Assembly: GCF_001949145.1 (NCBI RefSeq)
Contig: NW_019091415.1
Location: 1,361,091-1,425,090, forward strand
From: Acanthaster planci
Taxonomy: Eukaryota; Echinodermata; Asteroidea; Valvatida; Acanthasteridae
Direction of reading: 5' to 3'
DNA: 64,000 bases
The position numbers and the translations under genes are program-made. Each line of letters starts with the position of its first letter. Position 1 is the first letter of the stretch. Shown here one piece after another: positions 24,130 through 35,060 of the stretch. The notes under the pieces were generated by a model. That model saw only the letters and a list, made by a program, of their open reading frames with translations, did not search any database and was not told the origin of the DNA.

Positions 24130-24450
24130 AAGAATTTCTGAATTAAAAAAAGGCCGAGAACTGGTCTCGAAACGTGCTGCTTTCAGCCTTCACAAGAAGA
24201 ACATTCTTCTTTGCGCTTTTGAAAAGGTTGCCATTGCATGGGACATGCAATCCAGTTTATTGTCAATTATGGTACCCAGGTACTAATATTCATTTTAATT
24301 TCAATATCACCACCATTTAAAACTAATGTTTGCATTTGATGGGAAATGTCCTAAACTCAAAGGGTAATTTCTTTTGATTTCATGGGATTCAACATGAAAT
24401 TGTTATTGTTGCACCAAAAAGACAAATATGAAGAATTTAGCTTGCTTCTG
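24130..24450 (-). pseudogene. LINE reverse-transcriptase C-terminal fragment
   Basis: The minus strand gives 'LVLNGGDIEIKMNIS' and then, across a frameshift, 'GTIIDNKLDCMSHAMATFSK' followed by 'AQRRMFFL' and 'RLKAARFETSSRPFF'. The 'YLGTIID.KL.W' context and 'KA..R..FL..L' tail are those of Rex1/CR1-type LINEs. It is probably the missing C-terminal part of the LINE at 26210-27900 and now sits between the Gypsy primer site and its pol remnant. Confidence 0.6.
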
Positions 24451-24453
24451 TTC

Positions 24454-24471
24454 CTTCCCGAATAGCCCCCA
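24454..24471 (-). promoter_or_regulatory. Gypsy primer binding site, tRNA-Pro-like
   Basis: On the minus strand TGGGGGCTATTCGGGAAG follows the LTR-type end CGGATCGTAAG after four bases. The tRNA-Pro primer site of retroviruses is TGGGGGCTCGTCCGGGAT, so the first eight bases and the GGGA block agree. It places a 5' LTR to the right and the internal region to the left. Confidence 0.55.
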
Positions 24472-24474
24472 ATT

Positions 24475-24535
24475 TCTTACGATCCGAAAAATTCGAAACT
24501 ATTTAAAGAATGGTAATTACTCTAGTTGTAATGCA
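24475..24535 (-). mobile_element. Truncated 5' LTR end, second Gypsy family
   Basis: TTACGATCCGAAAAATTCGA matches the LTR ends at 22060 and (reverse complement) 17628, and extends to GAATGGTAATTAC as in the 17.6-kb copy. Homology fades after about 24535. Confidence 0.55.
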
Positions 24536-24539
24536 TGAC

Positions 24540-25805
24540 TAGTTGTGGGTTTTTGTTCTTTATTCCATATTCCCTTTTCTCGCTCTTTCCACTTTACTTC
24601 CACTACTGTAATTAGTTAATGCGACTTTAGTGGAGACTATCCACTGTTTGACTTGACTGATCTTAATTAAGGCGGCAAAAGTATTGTTGGTTTTGTACAG
24701 ACAGCTCAGTTAATTTCTTAGTTAGGAAAAGGGAACAGTAGAGTTAAATTTTTATGAACCACTATGTTTATTGTGATCAGGGATATTTCTTTATAAAGTA
24801 ATTGTAGTCATAGTGTTGATTAGATTGTATTTGGTTAAGTTTGTACTTTGCACGAACTACATGTTACCCTTTCGAAGCTCTCAGCCCATGCGGTTGCTAG
24901 GCATGCAAGGCAATGCCTGTCATATCTTTACAGGTAAAATGCTGTTTTTCTTTGCCCACTTTTCGAGACAATAAATTTACTGAATACTCAGATGATCATC
25001 TCTCGCGCCCTTTATTGTGTCGGGCAATTAGCGTAGATTATTAAGATGATATTTTGGAAAGTACCAAGTAGTTTGGAAGAGATTTTTGTTGTGAAATTTA
25101 GGGAGCACTGCAACGAAATGCACAAGGGTATGCAACCAATGTCTAGTGTGTGTGCATGATGAGCAGTACAAGTTTTTTGGTGTATTGTTGAAGGGCTTTG
25201 AATAGTGGGTTTTTTCTTGAATTAACGCATACTGGATTATTTGGGCAATTTATTTTCCGCACGTTAAACAAGTTTGATTACCCTGTAATCACTCTCATAA
25301 TTTTGTGAGGGTCATGTGGATTGGTGGCGTTATCGTGCATTTCAGGGATGGAATGGGTACTTGTTGGTCAGTCAGTGCGCAGGGCTGGCCTGTGTGTTCG
25401 CAGTTCCATCTTTAGGTGCTAGATGCAGTCACCCCTGCATGTTTTTCTTAGGGTTCCCACCCTTTGCTTAATGGTGTAACATTTGAGTATCTGCTTTAAA
25501 CATGTGTGCGTATTATTTTTGTAAGCCATATTTGTCCAAAAATGTAAAATGTAGAATGGAACTTAAGAGTGCCTGCCATATCTTTACAGGTGGCCCCCGG
25601 GCCCAGACCTGAATAAATATATGGAGCCAGAGAGAGGATAAGTGACTCCCCGAGCCTTTCCTGGGCTCATACACGTACATGCAATACAACTAGGACCTGC
25701 GTGCCATCATAGTCATCCCTCATAGTCCAGAGGTAACGCCCCTGAAGAGAGTCCCAAGGCAACACCCCCCCGACCTGCATCCATAAGGCCCCTCACATAC
25801 ACATG
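24540..25805. other. AT-rich DNA, no gene recognised
   Basis: No coding similarity. A 21-mer, GCCTGYCATATCTTTACAGGT, occurs at 24915-24935 and 25571-25591 with one mismatch; its ends are self-complementary (CCTG/CAGG). Otherwise featureless. Confidence 0.4.
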
Positions 25806-25807
25806 CA

Positions 25808-26215
25808 GCTGGAATTTTCTCCGATGCAACAAAGAAATCAAACAAGATCACACTGATATAAAGGAACAAACAATGATTTAATGAGAATTTTACACTTAGC
25901 TCGTCAAAAATAAGGATAACAGAGAAAATACAGCCTCGAACTACTTTACAATGTTACACAAACTGTAATTGGGTTCAGTTCATAGGCCTAAACTGTCTCT
26001 TCTGGAACAAAATTCAACTCTACACTTCACTTGGTCTGGGCAAACGTTTCTTACAAGTGTCACTCCACAGGCGACTCGCCGACAAAACACAGCCCTAGCC
26101 ATGTGTGGCTCCTGCGTTTAAAATAATTTCATCACACTGATATAAAGGAACAAACAATGATTTAATGAGAATTTTACACTTAGCTCGTCAAAAATAAGGA
26201 TAACAGAGACTATTT
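25808..26215 (-). mobile_element. LTR fragment of second Gypsy family with internal duplication
   Basis: GGAATTTTCTCCGATGCAAC at 25811 and AACTGTCTCTTCTGGAAC near 25989 match the LTRs at 22.1 and 17.5 kb. Within it a 78-bp block starting TCACACTGATATAAAGGAAC is repeated without mismatch at 25848-25925 and 26132-26209. It interrupts the LINE whose RT resumes at about 26215. Confidence 0.65.
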
Positions 26216-27900
26216 GGACTTTGACTCTTTGTTACCTATTGGACAAAAAATCTACTACCCATGGGAAAATTTTGGGAGAAATGTCCATATCAATGAGCTT
26301 ATCAATTAGTAGGCGTTTCTGAATAGTATTGAATGCTGACGAGAAATCCACAAATAGAGCCCTGGCATAGTGTCCTACTATATTAATCATGTTGAGCTAC
26401 AATGTGAACCTGCGTCAGAACGGCGTCTGTCATCGACTTCTTCGGTTGGTAGGCAAACTGGTACTTGTCTATCAGAGAAGCGACTGCAGGGAGGATGAAC
26501 TTCATGATCTCGAAGCACTTCATCACGATGGACGTCAGGGCGACGCGGCGGTAGGCATTTAACTCTGACGCAAAGATAACAGTCGCCGCCTTTCAGCAGG
26601 CCGGAACACGCTCCCTTCCTACGACTGTTGGAAGATGAATGTGTATGGGGCAGCTAGCTGGTAGGCACAATTCTTAATTATGCATCTAGAGATAAAGTTG
26701 GGGCCAGTGGCTTTATTTTGATTTACACGCGGAAAAGTCTCTGCTACCTGTTGAACGTTTAATCTTACGAGTGGAACCCCCAGCGCATCGAAGTTCATCG
26801 CACTTTCCCGCTACTTTGTAGAAGTCCTTTGTGTCAAATCAAGAGTAGAAAGTTAAGTTTATTTGCTGTTGCAATCGGGTAATTTGACACAAAAGCCAGT
26901 GTTTGTTTATGTTTTTCTTACTGCACGCGAAAGTATGCATACAATTCCATGCAGCCCTAGTGTTGTTAGAAATGAAGCAGTTTTCTAGCCTCTCTTTCTA
27001 ATTCTTTTTGGAGCGTGCAATCTTTTGTCACTTTCCCAGCTATCTCCTTTCCCGTCGTCAACTTGATCTCGAAAGATCGCTCGTGACGGTGTCCTGAGTT
27101 CCTTCCAAGCCCACATTTTGTCATTCGGGAACTGTTTCGCAAAATGCGAATTTACGTGCAATTTTTCGCAAAATTTAATATGAGTTAATGATGTCCGTTG
27201 CCTCATCAATATCCTTTGCACTGCCGAGCAAAACATCCCACAGGGTAACATCAAACAACTTTGTAACGCTTCAATTGTTTCATTATCCCACACTTTCGCT
27301 CCTTTCAATGTTACTTTTCCTGTTTTTACAATACAGTATTTTGGCAGTCAGTGAACACTGTTGTGATCTGAGTTCCTAATTGGTGATCCAACAATTGATT
27401 TAACGGCTGCTTCACAGAACAATAACACAAATCCAGTATTCTGTCCCTGCGAGTGGAGATTGCTCACATTGTTCATAATTCGGCACCGCCATTTAGCGAA
27501 CAATGATTGAAATCGCCGAGTATTATCCTCGGGGAATTAGGTGACGCTGTTTCCATAGAATGAACAATGTCCCCTATTTCACGTGCTGCTAGAGCCGCGT
27601 TCCCATTAGACGGGACACGGACAAGACAAATGTCAACTTGATTGAACTCCCTCGGAAAGTAGAGTGGTCGTTAAATGTTAAATTTTATGTTTTATTTCTG
27701 TTAAATTTCTATCACTCCGAAACAACAAAATCGTGGACATCAAACGCATCACTTGGGGTTGTAGAGTTCAACTAGGTTTCAGTAAAACAAAACAGCCTAG
27801 AGTTCCAAAAATCACAATCGTTTACGCACCTTCAACAGATTTCATCAATTTTGTTCCCAATAGATTTAACTTTACACAGAGTTATCACTAGTGAAGGTGG
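26215..27900 (-). pseudogene. Rex1/CR1-type LINE: endonuclease, linker and RT remnants
   Basis: Minus strand, from the right: endonuclease text 'WNSRLFCFTET' (about 27812-27780) and 'LNSTTPSDAFDVHDFV' (27776-27730); linker 'SYIKFCEKLHVNSHFAKQFP' (27180-27120) with 'NDKMWAWKELRTPSRAIF' (27121-27070); RT 'RVALTSIVMKCFEIMKFILP' (about 26553-26494), 'YQFAYQPKKSMTDAVLTQVH' (26465-26405), 'GHYARALFVDFSSAFNTIQK' (26375-26310) and 'LLIDKLIDMDISPKIFPWVV' (about 26303-26245). The 'DFSSAFNTI' box marks this LINE group. Stops and frameshifts throughout. It is cut at its left by an LTR fragment. Confidence 0.8.
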
Positions 27901-27970
27901 TTTAGGTCTGCGATTCAGAAATCTCTGTCTCACAACTCCGTGAATTCTTTCCTTTCCTGCAGGTTCTCTA

Positions 27971-28101
<131 letters not shown>

Positions 28102-28379
28102 TCAGTGCGAAGTAGATCAGCGGGCACAGGTTCGATGTCTGCACCGCAGCGAGTTCATAGAGTAGATCCCGTTCATAGGAGATGACTTTCCCGTGGTCTT
28201 CTAGCAGTCCCAATCCTGGTCCTGATGTTGCCAGAGTTTCAACCAGAAGTATCCATAGAATATACAATGCTTTTATCTCCATGTTGATGATCTAAAAAAG
28301 TTCCCCCTTCAAAGTGAAGAAAAACAAACGAAAAACTTTAAACGAAAACTTAAAAAAATGAGAAATGCAAGCTGGTGGC

Positions 28380-29330
28380 CTCTACGCTGCGCCCTCTCGG
28401 CAGATATCGAGGGGGGGGACATTGTAGAGGCCATCGCCTGACAGTTGGGGAGGTCCCGTAAGGAGCCACAATTAACCCTCTTCCTCCCAGCGTCCTTCCG
28501 GAAAGAAGGTCTGATACTGAGACGGACCGTGGATCGCACGATAAGGTGGTCGGTCCAGCACTCTGCACCTCTGAGAGCTCTAGTGATCCTGACATCCCGA
28601 AGGTCGCCACCACGCACGATGGCATAGTCAATAAGGTGCCAGTGCTTGGATAGCAGATGAATCCACGTGGTCTTCAGCTTGTCAGGGAACAGGAATGCCG
28701 TATTGATGATGATGTGGTGATCAGCACAGATGGTGAGGAGGCTGAGCCCGTTGGAATTGGCAGAACCTACACTATGCTTGCCGATGGCTCCACCCCAAAC
28801 AGTGTGGTTGGATTCCACACAGGAGTTGAAGTCGCCGAGCAGGATGATCTTGTCGGACCGGTGGATGCCTCGGGGCATCTGGTCGAGTAGATCGTAGAAC
28901 TCGTCCTTGACGTCCGCGTTGGTGATGAGAGTGGGTGCAAAGACACTGATGATGGTGGCATGTGTCTTTGCTGCTAAAGGGTCACGGAAGGTCATAAACC
29001 GCTTGTTGAGACCGACAGGGGCCTTGAGAAGGCGGCTGAGGAAGAATGTCTCAACTGCAAGTCCCACGCCGTGGATCCTGGCAGCCTCTTCTTGGAGACC
29101 CTTCCAAAAGAAGGTGTATCCTTCACCAGCCTCGGTAAGGGAGTCCTCGTTAGCAAAACGGGTCTCACTCAAAGTGGCGATATCGATATCGAACCTCTTC
29201 ACTTCTGCAGCGATAAGGGTAGTACAGCAAGGTGGACGGTCGGTTAAGGCGAGATCCTTCGGATCGAGAAGCGTGTGGACGTTCCATGTCGCGGTGTTAT
29301 ACTGATGTTGTAACAGGCCGGCAAGATCGT
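28380..29330 (-). pseudogene. RTE-like LINE apurinic endonuclease domain
   Basis: An open frame runs from 29202 to 28309 and continues upstream, in another frame, to 'ATWNVHTLLDPKDLA' (about 29300-29255). Motifs of the AP-endonuclease fold: 'RFDIDIATLSETRFA' with the catalytic E, 'GEGYTFFWKG', 'IHGVGLAVE', 'TIISVFAPT', 'IILLGDFNSCV' (GDFN), and a degraded terminal 'WTDHLIVRS' in place of the usual SDH. It is not followed by RT. The type matches 'craniofacial development protein 2'-like RTE endonucleases and the RT at 13.3-15.2 kb. The C-terminal truncation and SDH change make it non-functional. Confidence 0.85.
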
Positions 29331-29339
29331 CAATTTCTT

Positions 29340-30430
29340 ATGTTTCAGCCGAATCAGGGAGGTCCTGGCGGGCGCAGCAACCCGCGCAGGAGAAAACAGA
29401 ATTGACGATGTTTGGACCACCTTTTCTAAACCCGTCCTCAGGTAGAGCAAGCAACGCAAATCCCTTAATGGGGCTGCTCGGTCGTGCAGCCAGCTGCAGA
29501 GTGCGGGAATCACCCCTAACCCACCCCAAACGACCATCACAGCTGCGTTGCCATACGTGCGGTGGGCATGCTGGAGGCCTACACTCACGTCCAGGACCTG
29601 CCTCCGTCAAGGGCCCGATTGTCACTTCTGGACAAACAAAAACACACAGGAGAAAAACGGATGGTGAAGGGGATGATTCCATTTAATGGATGGATCTTGA
29701 AAAGATCAAGGTGGCGAGGAGGGCGCGCATTCCTCAGCCTCCATTCCTGGAGAGCCCATGTCAGTGAAATACACGGAAGGGCTCAGTAGCACCGTGATCA
29801 GAATATTGACAAAAATATAATATAAAATCAGTGCTCTGAAACATGTTATTGGCAATTACATGATTCAGAGCACTGATTTTATATAATATAATGGCCAAGC
29901 CAGCCTTCAGCAGGTGAAAAGGCAGGTGTTCTAAGATGACCCACTGACCATTTAACCCGTGACTAGGGGTTACACGAAACTCTTGGATGGGCTACCTGTC
30001 ATTGCTAACGAGCAGAACCTGCCCGGGTTTATGATCAGAGTTTACTTTCTCTTAGGCAGACTGCCGGCCAAGACTTACGAGCTCTGCCTACCTGGGTTTG
30101 CGATCAGAGTTGTACTCCTATAGGTGAGTTGCCTCCCACAACTAACGAGCCCAGCCTGCATGAACCAATCTGGTTTTCACACCTCTGCCATCGATTATAA
30201 ACGGGGACTAGCGCAAGAAGCCAAGCAGTAGGTCTTTGGTTAGGAGGGATGTTTGAGATGCAGGTGATAGGATATTTCATGAGCAGGGAGTTGCTCATTT
30301 CTCCCTCCCATCCTGACCATTAAGTTTTGACCCTGTCCTAACCCTTTGACCCCCAAAACTAATAGCCCACGGAATGCATACTGACAAAAAGTGGTAATTG
30401 ATCAATTTTAGGGCATAAAGAACAAACACA
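29340..30430 (-). mobile_element. 5' region of the RTE-like LINE
   Basis: Upstream of the endonuclease there is GC-rich DNA with overlapping minus-strand frames (29244-29682) that are not a known domain, then 29940-30320, a segment with recurring words such as GGGTTTATGATCAGAGTT (30028) and GGGTTTGCGATCAGAGTT (30093). Internally repetitive leaders are common at the 5' end of such LINEs. Boundary and assignment are inference. Confidence 0.4.
29820..29884. repeat. 65-nt hairpin with 21-bp perfect arms
   Basis: ATATAAAATCAGTGCTCTGA at 29820 (arm to 29840) is exactly complementary to 29864-29884, with a 23-nt loop. AT-rich outer flanks pair partly as well. It could be a tiny foldback element or a microRNA-like precursor; there is no evidence for processing. 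Confidence 0.7.
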
Positions 30431-31200
30431 CCTTGGGAACAGGTCGGCTCCGATATTTGTTAGTTTGCTCGTAAATACTACATATCTTAAATTCGTGGAT
30501 TATCGCTCTGGCTTTTTTGAGATCTGTGATCAAAAGAATATCACATCATCCACGATTATTGAGCGATGCAAAGCTCAATTTGCCAGGTACGGCCTACCAC
30601 AAGACTTCATCTCAGACAATGGACTGCATCACACACCGCGTGATTTCAAGTCTGTCCGTGCGAAATACAACTGGAAGCATGTGACCAGATCCCCTTGTTA
30701 TCCCAAATCAAATTGTAAAGTTGAAATCCAAGCGCTGCAAAAATCGGCAAGAACATAATGCGAAAAGGAAAAGCAGATTACAAAACCCATATCTTGCACT
30801 CATGCAATACAGAAACATGTCACAAGAAGGGACAGAGAACACGTCCACTTCTCCCTAGTAACCCTAAGTTGTTTACACCAAGAATTGGGACCAACGTAAC
30901 AAGAAAGCTACAACAGGAGAAACAACAAAAACAGAAAACAAACTACGACCAAAATACCCGATCTCCCACCATGCTTCACCCTGAAGACACAATTACGTGT
31001 ATAATGCAGAATTCAAGAAATCCCAGGGTATGGACAAAAGCTGTCGTCACTAGGGTATGCAAAGAGCGTGATCATACATTGTAGAATCAGACGGTGTTAA
31101 ATCAGACAAAATCGCAAAGACCTCATCAAACCTCAGTAAAGAAACTCAAAATATGACGATGACAACACTGAAGAACATCCAAACAATATTCAGTCAAATC
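30430..31200 (+). pseudogene. Gypsy integrase core and C-terminus, copy B
   Basis: Plus strand: 'YLKFVDYRSGFFEICDQ' (about 30483-30533), 'CKAQFARYGLPQDFISDNG' (30570-30625; second catalytic Asp in SDNG), 'SPCYPKSNCKVE' (about 30690-30725, holding the catalytic Glu; the usual G of SNGK is C), then after a frameshift 'KKGQRTRPLLPSNPKLF' (30832-30882) and 'VTRKLQQEKQQKQKTNYDQN' (30895-30955). The first catalytic Asp is in VDYRSG. N-terminal zinc region is absent, so the element is 5'-truncated at the RTE-like LINE. It shares a family with 11809-12400. Confidence 0.85.
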
Positions 31201-31377
31201 CCCCTGTTGTGAACAACACCCAACATCTGAGTAATCCCGAATAAAACCAACGTTACAAGACAAGATATGGAAGTTAGGGCCTAAGTCCACTAATTAGACA
31301 CAAGGATTAAGTACATTCTAATAATATTAACAAAAGTAATGAAACGAATAATAATAATAATAATAAATAAATAAACC

Positions 31378-31389
31378 AAAGCGGGAAAC
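31378..31389 (+). promoter_or_regulatory. Polypurine tract before proposed 3' LTR
   Basis: AAAGCGGGAAAC lies directly before TGACATAAAATG. The same pair occurs in copy A as the reverse complement of 11797-11820 (purine tract then TGACATGAAATG). A purine run abutting TG is the normal start of a Gypsy 3' LTR. Confidence 0.5.
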
Positions 31390-33977
31390 TGACATAAAAT
31401 GCTTTAAATCTGTCAGATTGAAAACTTTATACATAATACATGTACTATTTTACTTCAGCTTGCCTATTTTCATTTGCATGTTTTCAGATTGCATGTCCAG
31501 AAAGTTTCTCGAGTACACCACTTCTTATATATAACCCGTAACATAAATTTCGGACTGATGTTCTGGAACACTGTAGTTTATATGGACTTTAAAGGCGGAA
31601 TCCAGCCAATGATTGACGTATGTATAAACATATTTACATTAAGTTCTTATGATTAAGGAACATTTTTTATACAAACCATTGTGGTAAATGAAAGCTCTTT
31701 TAACATCGGGTTGTTTTGATTTGAAAGGTGGATGTAATGATTGAGGTTCACAGGCCTTTCCTATTACAGGCTACCTTCCCTTTAATCCCCTCCATGGTTA
31801 TTTGGCATGCTTTCCTCATCAACATTGTTTACATTCCTTTCCTTGCCCACCGACCCTTTCTCTCTCCACTCCTTCCCACGGTATATAGCCCCCAGATGAC
31901 CACCTAGTTTGTCTAATAAAATCCCAGGCTTAGCAGCACATCTGGATTGAAGCCTCTGTGTGTAACAGTGTATTATTACAATACAAGAGGCATGATTTCT
32001 GATATGAGAATGTGCCGGTTGTACTTTGTCACACGAAGACGGGGCCTGAATGGTTGGTCTAAGATAAGAAGCTTGGAGATGGTCAGATCGATGTTCGTCA
32101 ATTGAAGAAGGCTACTGATGTCAGTGTAGCATCTAAGATTACAGGTAGGCCTAGACGTTTACTAGTCGGGGACTTGCCGACGACCTGTAAGTTCTGACCT
32201 TCAGAATGTCCTTGCAATTCTTCGAAGTCGTAACAGCTCTCGTTCGGTTCAGTCTCCCACTTTTCTAATTTCTCACAGTACCGTCCCGGCAGCACAAACA
32301 TCTCTGCGTTTTATGTCATGCATGGGCATCCGTCTGCACTGAGTCTGCGTACTACTTCCATGCAGCTACAGATGAGGTTCACACCACGTGTCATCTTTCC
32401 ACATTAGTTTTTTCCTTTATCTTCAGCTCTTCAACTCTGAGCGTCCTCACGGGCGGCGGTGTCTTTGCCCTCTCCGTCCCCAACTTTGAACGTCGTATCT
32501 TGAACTCATGATGTCACTGCTTTCAAGTTCACCAAGTCTATTAATTCCACGCTGTCGGAATACCGAAATGGCTCATTTACCTGGTGGTTTGAATGTGGAA
32601 TTTACCTCATTCAAATCGCCAATATCACAGACTCCGACAAAGGCCCTGTCGCGCCGAAAATACAGCCGTTAAGCTGGTGAGCACGGTTTATCTTCAATTC
32701 CCTAAAGTCAACTTTCCAGTGCTACGCAGTCATATTTGTTTCTTGTTTGGTTTTACGTACGTTTTCGGTTTTCATTTGAACAGTAGGCCTATCTATGGAG
32801 GTAAATTTTTCTTCAAACACATTTATTATGTAAAAATTAAATGAAGATTGCTGCGGACGTCAAAAGCACGAGTTAAAATTCGCCTTCATAATCGAGCACA
32901 CTGGAAACAAGAGTCGTCGGGAGCATGCAGTAGAAGCCTGTTTTGATGATGTCACATTACGGCTCTGTAATTTAACAACTGTTCCATTATATTTCGGGGA
33001 ATTAACGCGTCCGCGCTGCGCTTGCTCGCAATTAACTGTGAATTAAAAGGGGTCAAACAGTGAGTACTTTGTAATTTCTACATCGATAATGTTGACCAAA
33101 ACCACATCGTATGATGAAGATGGACTGTCCCAATTTGTACCAGAGTAAGGTCCTGATGAATTTCATGCAGATGGCCGAGGTCATTTGCCGAGAATGACAT
33201 TTAACTTGCTTTAACCGTTTTCTCTCTGATCTTGCGCTATAAAATCTCTATAACGGCTGCAAAGTCAAGAAACTCTGGGGTACCGAGTCGTATAGTTACA
33301 TCATCAAATCGCTAGATTTTTCTTTCGCCCTCCTTGACGCTTTTTTTTTACTTTGGTCATTCTCACCGTAGAAAAAACTCCAAAATGACGATTTTTTCAT
33401 GAATCCGAAAGGAAACCGCCATGATATATAGTTATCATATGGCTCATTATGACCACTTCCCGGTTTGATGACTTTTTGCATAAGAGCAGTGTGGTTGATC
33501 TTTAAACGGAAAGCTTCGTGGCGTTGTTTATTCTCATTTAATGCTGTGGAGGGGGGCTGGCCAAGTTCTAGGGCGGGCAAAATGTTGTTGAATGCACGTG
33601 CTTCCTGCGTCGTGAATCATATGCGTGATTCAACCACGGTGTTTGTGAATAAACCAGAGTTTCACGGTTGGAAATCCGGTGTACGTGTGTCCCCTTTCTG
33701 GTGAAAGGGAGCCTGATATTAATAGTTCACGCTACAGTGTGTATCCAAATGGTGTATGAACATGGTTTACAACATCCATATACTCTACGACGCTTTGCAA
33801 AACGTTACGTACATGCGGTTCATCTGAACCCCCTGTGTAATGATGGTTCACTCCACGCATGCGCAGTACTTTGGCCTGACTTCAATAGACAACGTACACC
33901 ATAGTCTTTTTGATTTTAAAAGCTTTTCCTTCGATTTTTTTCGCGCACTTCGGATTCAACATTGTTCCTGTCTGAGC
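31390..33977 (+). mobile_element. Gypsy-family long LTR, copy B (2.6 kb)
   Basis: This is the reverse-complement partner of 6728-11808 and the cleaner copy. It begins TGACAT after a purine tract downstream of the integrase tail, and the two copies stop matching at GTTCCTGTCTGAGC (33977). It has no large reading frame. An LTR this long is unusual but known; if the unit is not an LTR, it is a duplicated segment carrying the integrase end with it. Confidence 0.55.
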
Positions 33978-34288
33978 TATGTGTGTATGTGTCGTTGTAT
34001 TATTAGGCGTGCACACAGATGAGCGCCCACAGCGCCTCACGTAGACAGCGCGGTGCAAGTGCGCATGCGTACCGTAATAGTCTTTTGTTAACGGTATACC
34101 CGTGCGTCGCGTTAAAGCTGAACAAATATTCCTGGTTTTAAGGCAGAATGTAGGATTTTCCTTTAGGGCCAAGATCTTACAGTAGTGAAAATCAATTTTT
34201 CTGCATTAAATATTAAACTTGAATGTAAATTGCTAAATATAACAGTTCAATGCTGATATGTACGATTTTACGTTACTTATCATGACGT

Positions 34289-34306
34289 ACCATGATTCAA
34301 AGGGTA
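34289..34306 (+). promoter_or_regulatory. Proximal sequence element of U6 gene
   Basis: ACCATGATTCAAAGGGTA lies at -64 to -47 from the U6 start, the usual position of the SNAPc-bound PSE in animal snRNA genes, and resembles the vertebrate pattern ACC..A...AAAG. Assigned on position and partial similarity. Confidence 0.6.
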
Positions 34307-34322
34307 GCCTAGTTTAGAGCAC

Positions 34323-34330
34323 ATAAAATA
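34323..34330 (+). promoter_or_regulatory. TATA box of U6 gene
   Basis: ATAAAATA lies at -30 to -23, the position that makes an snRNA promoter pol III-specific. Confidence 0.65.
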
Positions 34331-34352
34331 CACGGTGGTAGACATGTTAATC

Positions 34353-34367
34353 GTGCTAGCTCCGGCT

Positions 34368-34409
<42 letters not shown>

Positions 34410-34459
34410 GGCCCCTGCGCAAGGATGACACGCAAAATCGTGAAGCGTTCCATATTTTT
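34353..34459 (+). ncRNA. U6: U6 spliceosomal snRNA gene
   Basis: The 107-nt sequence carries the near-invariant U6 core, including ACAGAGA (about 34392-34398), AGC of the U2-pairing region, and the internal stem-loop area through GATGACACGCAAAATCGTGA, and it ends in a T-run terminator (34454-34460). U6 is the catalytic RNA of the spliceosome and pairs with the 5' splice site and U2. The 5' stem differs from the common GTGCTCGCTTCGGCAGCAC form but is still paired: GTGC with GCAC, AGC with GCT, closed by a UCCG loop. PSE and TATA are correctly spaced upstream. All of this suggests a working gene and not one of the common U6 pseudogenes. Confidence 0.95.
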
Positions 34460-34460
34460 T
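34454..34460 (+). terminator. Pol III terminator of U6
   Basis: A run of T after CATA at the 3' end of the U6 RNA; four or more T residues stop RNA polymerase III. Confidence 0.85.
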
Positions 34461-34559
34461 CCCCCACTGTAACAGCTAATTTCATCAGAGATTGATTTTT
34501 TTTCTGTGGAGGGTGCCAAAAGGTAAATTTGGGCCCACACTTTTGAACTCCTTTCCAAT

Positions 34560-35060
34560 GTCTCGATCACCCTTGAAATATAATTTTAATCATCATCTTA
34601 TTGTCACCAGCTACGCAATTACATCATACTTTGGAAGCCACGATTATAAATCACAATAACCGACATCTTCAATTCTATCTATCACATACCATCAACATCC
34701 ATCTTCACACTCATCAGCAGTATCAGCATTTTCTCATGACCATCAGAATGCATCAAGCATCCGCAAATCAGCATTAGCAGCACAGCATAATCATTGGCAA
34801 TTTGCAGTAGCCACTTCAATGAATCATCATCACTCACAGCAGCAACATCATCATAATCATCATCATGTTCAGCATCAGTAGAAGTGGCGCCATAAGTATC
34901 AGGAGCATCAACATCGAAAAGTCAACAAGACTTGGCATCATCTTTGAGTTGACATCCGTTATCCTCAACATTATCCGAAGCATCAAGGGCAGCATCATCA
35001 TCCCATTTTCACCATCAATGCCACCCCTATGTTAAAGTAATCATCAGGTTAGTAGAGTGG
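34560..35060. repeat. Degenerate CATCA-rich minisatellite
   Basis: About 500 bp dense in CAT, CATCA and CAGCA words with many ATCATCATC runs (for example near 34840-34870). It looks like a decayed trinucleotide or hexanucleotide array. No coding call is justified. Confidence 0.65.
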
